64,000 bases of DNA, from assembly GCA_963920765.1 (NCBI GenBank), contig OY987242.1, positions 39,607,264 through 39,671,263 on the forward strand. The letters run 5' to 3'. Below the pieces are notes generated by a model that was given only the letters and a program-made list of their open reading frames with translations, made no database searches and was not told the DNA's origin. This DNA is from Ulota crispa. Lineage: Eukaryota; Streptophyta; Bryopsida; Orthotrichales; Orthotrichaceae. Shown in pieces: positions 24,347 through 35,693 of the stretch (the first letter of the stretch is position 1; every line of letters begins with the position of its first letter). The position numbers were made by a program, and so were the translations under genes.

Positions 24347-24546
24347 TCTATATAATTACAGAATATTGTGCGGCAGTTGCACTCAACCGTTCCGTAGGTG
24401 AGGAGGACGATTCCGCAAAGCCCATCTTTAGCTCCACTCAAAAATAGAGTAGAGTTCAAATTTAACTAAAGTTATAAATGGAATAAAGTAAAATTTGGGG
24501 GCACGGGTCATGCATAATCTTGTCGGTACGACGGGTAGTATACTAG
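24347..24546 (+). mobile_element. Helitron-like non-autonomous element, unit 3 of 3
   Basis: It begins TCTATATAATTACAGAATAT immediately after the CTAG of unit 2 and ends with the hairpin TTGTCGGTACGACGG, then GTAGTATACTAG before T. The last 12 bases (GTAGTATACTAG) are identical to the end of the minus-strand copy at 34458-34852. It is non-coding. Confidence 0.75.
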
Positions 24547-24629
24547 TATACTAATAATTTGAGATTGCAAAATGTATTGTGCACATGTAAAGAAGATCAT
24601 CTTAGATTTATACTTACCTCTTCATTTAA

Positions 24630-26099
24630 CCCTTTAAAGACCACACACATTTTCACAAAATCCATTAGAAACCCGAGTAGTAAACTTGGATGTGCAGTTG
24701 CATTAGATATGGACTTGATTTCAATAATCCAACCGTATAAATGGGAACTAAGGTATGTACACCCATAAGCGTCAAACTAAGGGTTTTGAACATGATGAGT
24801 ATCAATAAACATCTATCAAATTATAGGATCCTATTAGGAACAAAAAAATAATGAGTTTGCACTTTTGAATGTATTATATGGATACTGTGAGAATCAATTG
24901 CAAAGTTTTAAAGAGCAAATTTCCATTGCACCCATAACCACTTTCAAGATTTCATGTTCACATGTTGTACATCCTTGTCATTACATCTATGCACTTCCAC
25001 AAATTTTCCAAGATTTTTAGAGGTGACGGTTATGGGGACACTAATGCTTATGGGTGTACATACCTTACACTTTGTTTATTATGAAGTATCAAATTTTCAA
25101 CTAGATCTACCATTGGAAGTGAAATATTATAATAATTGAGTGAGTTGTAGGTGGAAAATCTCTAGTTTTTGTGCTTGTGTGGTTTTGGATCTTACTACTT
25201 CATACAAGCTTTGTTTGAGAAGAGCCTTATATTTCTAAAAAGCAGCATTTCTCAGCTTTCCAATGACACTAGTTTCACACAAAATGGATAAAAATAGCAA
25301 TCACAAGGTGTAGCTAAGTGGGCAAAAAGGGTAAAAAATTCCACTTTATTTGCTACCCAAAAACAATTTTACAAGAAAATTGATAAGTGCTATGAAAAAT
25401 CCAATTGGTGAAAATAATAAAGAATTGGCCTTAAATGTAGGACAACAAATTTTTAATATGAAATGATAGCACCATTTCAATAGATCTTCAGATATTACAA
25501 TTATACTACTACCGTATAAAGAAACAATACAAGCATATTTCATGAGGAATTTGAAAAATTTTAGGATTGCACAATTGAAATTTGACATTCTTCTTGGATG
25601 TTTGATGTATTGTGTTGTTGCTTTGATCCATCTTTGACCAAATATGGATACATATTTTGAGGCCATGCCGTGTAAACATCATTATTTATCAACTCACATG
25701 CTTGATTTCATTGTTTTTTATTTGGTTGGAAGCAAAATTCTTGTGAGAACAAGCTCTCTTCAAGACCAATTTCCAAATTGTTGAGCAATTTTTGATAAAT
25801 AGGCCAAAAACTACTCCCAGCAACCAAAATATGGTCGCATGGTCCTTAACCCTTGAGCACCCAACTCAAAATTTGGTTTAGGCAAACCTACTCACACTCA
25901 CAAGCCTGTGGTTTCTACAAAATTAAGATAGCTCATGTTAAACCAATCATAATCACTAGGAACCTAGGTACCCCACTCCATGTCACCCTTGTACCACCCT
26001 ACCCTAGTTCTAGTACATCATACTAGCATGACTTAGGTACCTATTTTCAAATTTTCAAGAGGAATTATACTTCCTCTGGGGCACTCAAGGATTAAAGGG
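24630..26099. mobile_element. TTAA-flanked piggyBac-like element whose right terminal repeat holds another
   Basis: TTAA (24626-24629) is followed by CCCTTTAAAGACCAC. At the far end TGGTCC at 25840-25845 is separated from AGGGTTAA by the insert 25850-26091. Omitting that insert and one TTAA gives TGGTCCTTAAAGGGTTAA, the near-perfect inverse of the left end. The outer TTAA is at 26100-26103. No transposase is seen; the 106-codon minus-strand frame at 25346-25666 resembles nothing I know. Confidence 0.75.
25850..26091. mobile_element. Short TTAA-flanked element, subfamily TTAACCCTTGAGC, nested in a terminal repeat
   Basis: TTAA at 25846-25849 precedes CCCTTGAGCACCCAAC. The right end, GGGGCACTCAAGGA, abuts TTAA at 26092-26095. 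It shares the CTTGAGCRCCC terminal motif with the element at 35254-35481 and differs from the CCCCTAAAGGACC subfamily. At 242 bp it is non-coding. Confidence 0.78.
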
Positions 26100-26103
26100 T
26101 TAA

Positions 26104-29100
26104 GCAATATCAATGCCTACTCTCCATATCACATTGATATGCAAACGCTGAAGATACTTTGAGAATTGTGTATCTTATTATGGTACTAGACATTATGGAA
26201 TGTAGTAAGATTTTTTTAGATTACCAAAGAAAATCCTTTTGTGTGATAGGGAATCTCTATTTGAGTCACTAACATTCTTTAAGGTTGTCTATTGACCTTC
26301 ACAAAATCACAGATTTATGTAATACCTTTGGCTAAATTTCAGTAACAGGGCATTTTTTTAGGGCAAATCTGTTTTCACCAGATTCGCAACCATGCCAGCC
26401 CATTGCTCAATAAATGGCGGGATGACATATCACTGGCAAGATTTTTTGCCAACTGGCAATAAATTGCCAAAAAAATCCGCTATTCAATAAGTCTTAAATC
26501 CATACTAGTATACAGGCACACGTTTTGTGCAAGTGGGACATGTGTAGATAATGCAACACTCAACTTTACAAAATCAAATCAATTGGTCTAGAATCTAAAT
26601 TCTAATGTATTTTTCAGAAAATCAATACCTAGCTGTTGGTTCAAAATCTAACCTTGATGCACTTTCAATTTCACCCTTGTTTGAAACTAAAAATGGTAAT
26701 TGCCTTCATCACAATGCTACTCTTTAATACTTTGATGGGGATGCTTGGCAATTTGTTGGTTGTCTAGTACATGATTGATTTTATTTGGTGTTCTATATTT
26801 GGGAAATTTTTATTACTTCAACTTACACCTAAAAGTTCTAGAGGGTTTTGGAAAAGGGCGCATAACCAAAATCCTCCCACTTAGTAGTATAGATTTCTAC
26901 AAAAATAGCAACAAAAAAATGTCAATATCAACATGAAAATTGCATTTGGAACTACTCAAAACCCTCTTGCCATTTTGTTTTAATGCTTTTTTTTTAATAA
27001 TTTCTTGCTTGGGATTTTGCTCCAAAAATTTGGCTGAGGCTACCAATTTTACAAATATTGTATAGATCACCATATTCATTAAATTAGGAATTTTGTAACA
27101 TTTTGGGTTTAAGTTGACCAACTTAAACCAATCATTAGGGTACAACTTGGAAATTTGGTTTTCCCAATTTAATGATATGGTGTTATAGTGTGTTTGTTGT
27201 TCTGGCACCCTAATAATTATTTTTTGACAATTTAAAGAAAAATAAAATGATTGAGTAAATTAAATAAGTACATTTGATATCAAGAGAGGCTCCATTTTTT
27301 TTGAATGTATATCATATTGGGTTGGCAGAAAGACCTAACAACCCACTTAGAAAAATTGCTACAAAATATGACAAGAAAATGTTTGTTGAATTTAGTCTTG
27401 AGTTAGAAGATTACTGTAAAATATCCGTTATGCATAAAAAACTTTCACACTCCACAATATCAAAATACACTAGATAACTTTTTGAAAGTCACAAATCTCA
27501 AGAAAGTTATGAAGCTGTTAACATGTTTTTATTGAATCCTAAATTTCTAGATATGTATTCTTTAGTAGATTAAAGGGGCTTGCACTGAGTAGAAAAGTTC
27601 AAGGATTATGACTTTTATCTTATATCAATAAAAAAAAAAGCATTGTTGTTGTGGAACTGTCAAGTTTAATATTTTAGATGTGATGTCTTCTACGAGCCAA
27701 CACAATTTAGCCACATACATGATGGATTTGGTCCATTTACATGCAAAGCTCCTCATATATCAATGATTAATTTCAACTTAAATAATTTTTTATAATTGTA
27801 TTGCGTTATTGATTTGTTGTAGATTGTGACTAATCTTGCAAGAGACATTGCTTATGGTTTTCTCATATGAATATCTCCATGAATATGTTGATGATAGTGA
27901 GTGATATGCTTGTATTACAACTTATAATTGGTATCAGGCTATTTGGTGAGTGTAAAACAGTGAGCCATGAGTAGGGACTCAAGATTCTGTGAGCTTAAAC
28001 AAATTTTCAATTCAAAATCAACGGAATAACTGATAAACAACAAGTTTTTTAAGAGACAATAGTTTAAAATGCACAATTATAGGGCACTATGAACACAATT
28101 ATAAGGGGAATTTATATATTTTGAAAAAGAATTGGACTCACTATTCACGGCTCACGGATCCTCATCATGAAGTAGCATTCCCAACAAAACCCACAAGATG
28201 ACATGGTTTATTTCAATAGTTGGTGATTTAGATTCAATGCTTTTAATTTATTTATTTGTGCATGAACATCGTCTTAACTTTTTCTTGAGCTTGGAATAAG
28301 GACCATGTGTACTGGAGTAGAAGGTCTAAGCACTTGTTATTTACCAAATATGAAGGCTCATAAATAAAATAAAGAATGATGAGGAGTGGTTGGCAAAAAA
28401 GTATTGAAGTGGGAGAACCTTTTGAATAAGTGTCACTCAACAAATCCATCATTTAAATACTCGTGCAGTGTATAACATGACATTTATTCTCTATTTTTAT
28501 CACTTGATTGAATGCATGTTATATTGAATTAAATTTGCATCAGTAGATGTGCTTTTTAACACACATTTGAAAGTTTTGGTGATTTTTGCTATTCTACACC
28601 TATCATAATAATTACCCTGATAGTACATCATCCTATTGAATAATCTTGGTGTTTTTATTTTATTTTTTTGATTTTCATTGGAAGGGATTTAAATGTATGA
28701 TCATGATATAAGTCCAAGAGCAAAAACACCAAATTTAGTGTTAAAGTAATAGATTGTACTATTGATTCTTTCAAAATTGTTCATACACATTTTGGAAGGC
28801 AACATCTTTTTGAATTCACATTGAAGAATTGGTCCTTCCACTTGAACAAGCTTTCTCTATTACATACTAGTTAACAATAGCCTTCCTTTCTAGTTGTTTT
28901 TTTGCTTAATTACATTTAATAGAAACTATGGTTGTTTGTACTTTACAAATAATATAAGTCAATGGGGGATGCAAATGAATGGATCATACTTACTTGCATT
29001 CATTTGAATTAAATTGACCAAGAGAAGTAGAATTTATTCCCAAAAATAAATATAACTTCCTCTCATTGCTATATGCATATCTCAAACAAGGTTCTTGGAT

Positions 29101-29347
29101 TCTTGTTTTGGGGTTGCTTCAAGGAGGAATGACATACAGCTTCTAATAAAGTGGTGTTATTGTCTTAGAATACTTAGATTACTTAACTCAAGGAAGAATC
29201 CAAGTATCTAAAAAGTTCCATGTCAAAAACATCATTTATGCTACATTTAATAAAATATAGACTTTCCAAAATCCATAAATAATAACCCAAAAATTGCTTT
29301 GGTTTGCAAAACATTGTGATGTGCGTGTAAATCATCAAGACATATTT
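26104..29347. other. AT-rich stretch without a recognisable gene
   Basis: Open frames of 60-103 codons occur at 26897-27208 (minus), 27274-27477 (plus) and 28252-28452 (minus). None resembles a protein family I know, and base composition does not change across them. No element ends were recognised. Confidence 0.5.
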
Positions 29348-29498
29348 GCAAAACATCCAATGTTATGCATCTTGCAAAACATCCAATGTTATGCATCTTG
29401 CAAAACATCCAATGTTATGCATCTTGCAAAACATCCAATGTTATGCATCTTGCAAAACATCCAATGTTATGCATCTTGCAAAACATCCAATGTTATGC
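29348..29498. repeat. 26-bp tandem repeat, about 5.8 near-perfect copies
   Basis: The unit GCAAAACATCCAATGTTATGCATCTT starts at 29348, 29374, 29400, 29426, 29452 and 29478, and the last copy is partial. (The unit is 26 bases; its core is AAAACATCCAATGTTATGC.) Copies are identical by eye, so the expansion is recent. Because 26 is not a multiple of three, all three forward frames stay open through it; those reading frames are artefacts of the repeat. Confidence 0.95.
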
Positions 29499-30494
29499 AA
29501 AATTTCAAAAAATCTTCCATGTTCAAAGACATTCACAATCTACAATTACATGAATGAATGGTCCATTACTAGTTAAATTTGTTGTATTTTCTTTCTTTCT
29601 TGACACAAAGCTAGATACATTCAAATTGAAGAATGAGACCAATGGTATGAAACCAACCAAAATACTAAAGTGTAGTCACAACCAAAATACTACAGTGTAG
29701 TCACAACCAACCGTAGTGTAGCTACAGTAAAAAAGGTGGACAAACAACACTGCCCTAGAATGACATGTGAGTGTGTGTATGTCAATACCACAAAGGAAAG
29801 AAAGATATTGAAGGGTTTGCGATATGTCACAAAATATTGCAACATACAAAGCGAAGGTGAGTTCAAATGGTTAATGCATGTACTGGCCTAAAGTCAGCCA
29901 CAACTTGGCACTGAAATCCACTAACATTCTTCTATCGCTTTGAGCCCATTTGCCGAACCAAGATGCTCCAATTTTATTCTATGTTCTCTTTTCAATACAA
30001 GTCTTCTAACGCCATTGGTACATAGCATCATACAACTCCGGACTTTATACCCTATTGAAATAGTGGATTTCCTTTCCCGTAGTAGATGACGCGCCATGAG
30101 TTTACTCACAAAGATTCTCACCACACTATAGAGCAGATTCAAGAATAAGCAAGGGGTTTATGGACTCCGGAGTTTAAGGAAGGCAAAGAGACCCTCACAA
30201 TTGTGCACAATATTATATCCTCAGCCAACTATCGTACGCAAGTGTAGCTATTGCCAACCATAGTACAACAGAAAACAAAACAAAACAAAACAGAGGGTGC
30301 GGTCAACACTACGATCCCTAGAATGTTACAGCCCAAAGATCCCTTAGCAGGGATATCAGTCGCTTGTACAATCAAACACCAATCTGAAGTACATCTGAAC
30401 AAAGTGTACAAACCTCAAAACTCAAATTGCGAATCAATCCAAAATCCTTCAGAAGAGCTGCGCAAATCACAAGAAAATCAAAGTCAATGCAGCA
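29499..30494. other. Intergenic, 3' flank of the PADRE gene
   Basis: No coding similarity. Two near-identical short repeats of ACCAAAATACTA(A/C)AGTGTAGTCACA occur at about 29658-29705. The rest is presumed to hold the 3' UTR and downstream flank of the minus-strand gene ending at 30495. Confidence 0.4.
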
Positions 30495-31970
30495 TCACCA
30501 TCTACTTAGACTGACCGCAGAGTCGACTCGAAGCAATCCATTGAGCATGTCGAGCTCAGAAATGCATTCCAATCCGGGTCTCCACCGATTCCTGCAACTG
30601 CCGAACTGCACTGATTTAGCAACACCTGGTGACGACCCTTTTGAAGCATCGTCGTTCTCGTCGTTGTTCAGTTTCTGGAAGGAGAATCGAAATCTCACTC
30701 TTTCGGGAATTATTCTTGCGCTCATGCGCACCAGCGACCTCACGAGCTTGGATTTAGCTACCCTTCGCCTGACCTTCCGGAACTGGCCTCGGTGCCTCCC
30801 AATCCAGCTCCTCACCCTGTGATTCTCCATGTTTTCTTCAGCTTTGGGAGCCGGTTTTTCATTGTCTGCACGCATAGCAAATATCTCATTACATTGGCGA
30901 TGACTGAGGTGTGTAAGTGGTTCTTCCTATGAATGCTAGATTGACTCTAGATTTGCAGAAACCTCTGCTATTTGCACTGAAATTTGGTAATTGCTCATGC
31001 TCAAAGTGTAATGTAGAAAGCCCACTTTGGAAGATGATGAAAATTCCACCACATCGGTTACTATAATTTAAAATAATTAGAACGATTTCCTCTTTGAAGC
31101 CTCCTCCATGATTTATTCCAATTTCTGTAGCTATGGTAATAATCACTAGGAACGCGACATTCGTTAATTTGGAAAAAACCCCGATTATGGGACTTCTGAA
31201 TTTTTCATGTCTAAGAGTTTTTAGGTTTAATAAAGTGAATTTTATGATAATTTCTTCAAGGCTCTACATCAATGATGAAATACCTCGAAGGAATTATCAA
31301 AAAATTCACTTTAAGTTACCAAAATATTCTCACAAATGCAAAATCTTAATATCCCCAAAATCCGTTTTGGGAAAGTGTTTTTCGCAAATTAACGAATATT
31401 GTGTTTAGGACGCTTGAGGAGTTAATCCCACAGTATTGCTAGAGATAGCAAAAAGCGGCCCATTTCATCTGTAGGAGTCGAAATCAACCATGGAGGAAGC
31501 TTCAAGGCAATGAAAAATGTGCCAATTCATAGAGGCAATCAGGAGCTACATTTTGAAATTGTAGTGTTACGAAAGTTACTGTATAATGAACTTCCAACGT
31601 GGACTTTCGACTATTAGCTTGAGAAGTGATGGATTCAAAGTTGCTGAAAGGTACCTTGCAGGGTATCGCTGTGGGAGTTGAAGCAAGGGCAACATTGCGA
31701 GTTAGGGTAGGCGCTGGCGAGATGAGGCAACAGCCGGGGCAGGGGGAGGAGAAGATAAATGCGCCCTTCTTCGAGCACCATGTCGAAGGGCAGCATGCCG
31801 CTGTGGTAGAGAGGCCCGGTGGAGGTAGGCTCGCAGACGAAGTGATGAGGATGACATTTGAGTAACTCCCCAACCGTGACAGGCCGCGCTAAGCTCCGGA
31901 TGTGGCCGTCTCCATGGACGACTTGCACTGGTTGCCATGCGCATATGCAGTTGCAAAACAAACCCTTCAT
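30495..31970 (-). CDS. PADRE (DUF4228) domain protein, two exons
   Basis: Exon 1 (31970-31655) encodes residues 1-105 and exon 2 (30865-30495) completes 228 residues. Exon 1 has the PADRE pattern: VQVVHGDGHIRSLARPVTVGELL, then HFVCEPTS, then LEEGRIYLLLPLPRLL (residues 15-81). The donor CAAG|GTACC and the acceptor GTGCAG|ACAATG agree in phase. Exon 2 is very basic (RSWIGRHRGQFRKVRRRVAK) and carries NRWRPGLECISE, like the W-x-P-x-L-x-x-I-x-E motif I recall near the C-terminus of PADRE proteins. The family is plant-specific and linked by expression to stress and pathogen response; its biochemistry is not established. I start at M31970 because a TATA-like motif lies at 32160, although the frame stays open up to 32192. 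N-terminal C6 and C8 could be acylated. The intron holds a MITE (31151-31404). Confidence 0.78.
31151..31404. mobile_element. ~255-bp MITE in the PADRE intron, TIR GATATTYGTTAATTTGGG type
   Basis: The ends CGACATTCGTTAATTTGG and, reversed, ACAATATTCGTTAATTTGCG are inverted repeats. TAGG lies outside both ends as a possible target duplication. The interior is also partly palindromic (AAAGTGAATTTTATGATAATT pairs with its inverse near 31290-31310). A close relative lies at 41051-41310, and a second subfamily sits at 44751-45008. Superfamily not assigned. Confidence 0.65.
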
Positions 31971-32157
31971 GGCAAATCTACGCAACCAAAATCCTCCTGA
32001 GTGGCCTTCACGCCATCGTCGATTGCTGATCCTACCTCGCCTCCGCTTTAGAGACTCTTTTCCATAGCGCGGTTTCGAATATTGAAGCCATCTCATCCTC
32101 TGCTCCAATCCTCTTTCCTCCTCGCGCTGTGAGCCATTATCCAACTCCACAACATCA

Positions 32158-32170
32158 GGCTCATATAAAT
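32158..32170 (-). promoter_or_regulatory. TATA-like box upstream of the PADRE gene
   Basis: On the minus strand the sequence reads GATTTATATGAG, about 190 bp upstream of the chosen start codon. It would place transcription start near 32130, downstream of the alternative upstream ATG at 32192, which supports the shorter protein. This is inferred from the motif alone. Confidence 0.35.
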
Positions 32171-32750
32171 CCTGTCTCTTTCTCTCTTTCAAATTTTAGG
32201 TTAACGCAGTTCGAAGAAATCATTCGCTTCGTCGCTTTGCAGGTTCTTGAGCTGGCAAACCCCGTCTATGTAGAAACTTCGGAGACTCGCAATGGAATTA
32301 TCCCGTATAGACTATAGAGACTACAGATTACGGCAAAATCAAAATTTATCTCTCGAGTTGTAAGCATGTGCAACATCAAACCTTAAGGCTTAAAGACCAG
32401 GTCATTAGTATGCAAAGCTTCTGCTACAATTCTGGACCCGTGGTATAAAGAAATTTTGGACCTATGGTATAAAAAACATTCCTGCTTCATAACTTCGCAT
32501 GTGCTAGCACGGCAAACCTCACTCACATATAGAACCTCACAGACTTGCAATGGAATAGGATGGTTAAGACATAAGGACTACGATTCTTCTCGTCATTTGA
32601 AAATCAACAAGAACGTTTCAAACTATAAATTAAAGCGCAATGCTGAAGGTCCACTCCACCGCAAATGAATAAACTCTGACCTCTTTTCGAAACAGATTAC
32701 AGAGAAGGCGTCGCTTCTCACTAAGGTTACTACATTTGTTCTCGCCAATA

Positions 32751-33822
32751 TCGTCCACAAACAAAGAGACGACAAGAGTGGAAGATTATTAAAAAATCGA
32801 CTTAACTTTCTTCTATTTTTGATGCACCAACACGTGCCTGCATGTAAGTGAGGAGTGCCTGTGTTATCGAGATAGCTCTTTAGAAAAGTAGTACACGCAA
32901 CATGAAATGCAGGTTTGCACAAGAACCTCCACCGCCTACGTAATGTTTTTAGGTACAAGAATTAGAAGTGGACTTGCAGCTATGGTTTTTGTGAGAGAAG
33001 CTGCGAACGTACCGCAATGAGAGCGAGCTCGACGTGAAGGCCGCATTCCCAGGAATAGTTGGTTTAGAGACGCAGAAATGTCGATGGAACACCAGGTCGG
33101 GAAGTAAATGCGACATGCGAGAGAAAGAGTACTACGCGCTTCGTTAGAATAGAGTTGTGAGGGAAGGAATAATGGCTGTATTCTATAAGGTTAGCTTTGA
33201 ATGTGTGCATATATGCACGGGGAATTCTCCGTAACGGTGAGCTTCAGAAGAAGAATATCTGATGCGAACCTCGATGTATCGTCTACAAACAAAGAAACGA
33301 CAAGAGTGAAACATTATTAAAATCGGCTTAGTTTTCTTCTGTTTTCAATGACAAAACGATGCATCAACACGTGCCTGCCTGTAGGTAAGAAAGTGCTTGT
33401 TTCATCAAGGTAGCTCTTTAGAAAAATAGTACACGCGACATGAAATGCAGGTTTGCTCAAGAACCTTCACCAGCTACGTAACATTTTTAGGTACAAGAAT
33501 TAGAAGTGAACTTGCAGCTATGGTTTTTGTGAGATAAGCTACGACGTACCGCAATGACGTGAAGGCCGCATTCCTAGGAATGGTTGGTTTAGAGACACAG
33601 AAACGTCGATGGAGCACCAGGTCGGGAACGAAATGCGACATGCGAGAGAAAGAGTACTACAAGCTTCGTTAGAATAGACTTGGAAGGGAAGGAGTAATGC
33701 AATGGCTGTATTCTATAAAGTTAGCTTTGAATGTGTGCATATAAGTTATGCACGGGGTATTATATTCTATGTAACGGTGAGTTTCAGAAGAATAATATCT
33801 GATGCGAACCTCGATGCATGCG
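32751..33822. repeat. Tandem duplication of a ~530-bp segment upstream of the PADRE gene
   Basis: Unit 1 (32751-33278) begins TCGTCCACAAACAAAGAGAC and unit 2 (from 33279) begins TCGTCTACAAACAAAGAAAC. They stay collinear through CAACACGTGCCTGC, ACATGAAATGCAGGTTTGC, AGCTATGGTTTTTGTGAGA and GATGCGAACCTCGATG. Identity is roughly 85-90% by eye, with small indels. No open frame is conserved between the copies, so it looks non-coding, perhaps upstream regulatory sequence. Both copies contain the CACGTG G-box-like core in CAACACGTGCC. Confidence 0.85.
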
Positions 33823-34457
33823 AGAGAGGAGCTTTGGTGGACGATCCTGGCCTCTTTTTTGCAGACTGTGCAACAGGGACTGCCTGTGAGCTTCAGCGAG
33901 AACTGGGCATCGCAGAGTGGGTCAGTGCGAGAGAGACAGACAGACAGACAGAGAAAGCCAAGCAGAATCACTGCGTACTACTGTGCTATTACCGCCCCCG
34001 CCTCTTTCTGAAATCTACCAAACTTTGCTGGGAAAATCTACCAAGGCATAAATCTACCTCTACTCTATTTACCGAAGCAAGTCTACTTCTGGAATGTACC
34101 CGTTGCAAATCTACGGATTTGAGTAATCCGAGGTTGTGGAGTGTGCAGATGTGGAACATACAGTGGCGGTGTCTTCAACCCTTGAACAACTAAGCTGCTA
34201 CAGTATAATACACAGTATCTACGCTGCTGTATTACTGGCCTTAGCTACCAACAAAAAGTTTTAATTTGGGATCCTGACTACCTCACTAGAATTGATTCAA
34301 AGTAAAGACTCAATGTAAATCATTTTATTCATACATCATTTTTTTTCCTATTGGTCCTTTGCTAAAAAGACAAATGGGTCATTGGAAGTTGCACCATCAC
34401 AATCTCTCACTCAATCAAAATGAGTGGTTTCACCAAACACATTCTTTTATATATATA
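33823..34457. other. Intergenic, no gene recognised
   Basis: The 163-codon frame at 33702-34193 covers part of the duplicated unit and this flank but resembles no known family. It contains a short GACA run (33937-33953) and several AAATCTACC repeats near 34010-34110. Confidence 0.4.
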
Positions 34458-34852
34458 CTAGTATACTACCCGTCATACTGATGGGTTTATGCCCCCACCC
34501 CTATCCTTGTGCTCCCCGATCCTTGTGCCCCCATATTGCCGTGCCCTTTATCCCCAAGTCCTCCTATCCCCGTGCCCCCTTATCCCCAAGTCCTCCTATC
34601 CCCGTGCCCCCTTATCCCCATGCCCTCTTTTGGCCGAGAGAAAGTTGTGGTGCAATTGCCAATAACGGTGCAACTGCCAATGACTTGTTGTTAATGTCTA
34701 GTGAAGTAAACATAGGTGATTTTACTTTATTCATTTATAACTTTTTTGATCCTAGTCATGCCCAAACCTAACTTATGCCCGACCCTAACTGATTGAACGC
34801 TATTATATGATAGGCCCTAACTGACTGAACGCTATTCTTTTATTAATATAGA
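34458..34852 (-). mobile_element. Helitron-like non-autonomous element, minus-strand copy
   Basis: Read on the minus strand it begins A|TCTATATTAATAAAAGAATA and ends with the hairpin CCCATCA-GTA-TGACGGG, then TAGTATACTAG followed by T. It contains the same GGGCACGGGGATA-type minisatellite as the unit at 23629-24138 (about five C-rich units on the plus strand at 34497-34625). At 395 bp it has no coding capacity. Confidence 0.75.
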
Positions 34853-35253
34853 TAGTGGAAAGTGAGAACCAAATGTATGAATAAGATAAAATGCATCCAC
34901 ATATCATTAGAAAGTAGTTCTTGTCTATTTTTCAACAACATGACTGATTTGGTCATTGGATGTTTCATGATTATTATGCAAGGTTATTGCCATTTCCTCT
35001 CTCTCCCCTCTATCATACATAATTTCAAATTTATGGTATTAATAGAAATTTCTGAATTTCTTGTTACAGACATACACTTGGTGTTTTATAGGAGAGACTA
35101 GTGTAAGCTTTTGAAAAGTGCAACGTCCAAAATCACACTAATTTGGCTGAATCAAGCCTTGATAGTATGGTGTGACATGCATTTCACTCTTGTTTTCCAA
35201 GTAGAATTATGGCCTCTGCCTTTTGCCACCAACATGGAAGTTTATCATCTTAA

Positions 35254-35481
35254 CCCCTAAGTGCGCAGAGTTATTTTAGGATTTAGGAGAAATTGGGGGT
35301 TTAATGGCCACCACAGCTTGGAAAATTATATCCAAAAAAAGTGATTGCAAAATTTGGAAAAGGACTACCTTCGTTGCTAATGGGGACCAACCATGACTGT
35401 TTTCACCGTACGGGTTGAGAGAAAAAGTGAGATAAAGTTTTTTGCCCATCAACAATATAATGTCAACCGGGCGCTCAAGGG
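35254..35481. mobile_element. Short TTAA-flanked element, 228 bp
   Basis: TTAA at 35250-35253 is followed by CCCCTAAGTGCGCAG. The right end CGGGCGCTCAAGGG meets TTAA at 35482-35485. Its terminal motif (CCCTTGAGCGCCCGG when reversed) groups it with the element at 25850-26091. Non-coding. Confidence 0.75.
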
Positions 35482-35693
35482 TTAATGGCACAACCTTCGT
35501 AACTTCACAATTTGCACACAATGTTCAGTTGCGATAGGTGCTTGCACATTCTCCTTTGAAATTTTTTTCCACTTGTGTCACACTAGTTGCAATAGTATGT
35601 AAATACAAAAAGCTCATAATATATCAAATTTACCTTACAAATAATGAGTTATTAGAAAGACCTATTTTCCAACATTAGCAATTGGTACTTTAA

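Noticed and set aside
27274-27540. Possible decayed transposase
   Set aside because: The frame and its continuation give a vaguely protein-like sequence, but I could not match it to any domain.
29294-29576. Three overlapping plus-strand open frames of 62-87 codons
   Set aside because: They are produced by the 26-bp tandem repeat, which contains no stop in any forward frame.
30427-30822. 131-codon plus-strand frame
   Set aside because: It lies antisense to exon 2 of the PADRE gene, whose frame, splice phase and C-terminal motif are better supported.
31502-31873. 123-codon minus-strand frame overlapping the PADRE gene
   Set aside because: Different frame from the PADRE domain; Ser/Pro-rich content is a by-product of the codons of the real gene.
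31971-32192. Upstream in-frame extension of the PADRE protein (74 residues)
   Set aside because: The frame is open, but PADRE proteins usually start just before the domain, and the TATA-like motif at 32160 would put this ATG outside the transcript.
33702-34193. 163-codon plus-strand frame as a gene
   Set aside because: It resembles no known protein, is not preserved in the other copy of the duplicated unit, and runs through low-complexity GACA repeats.
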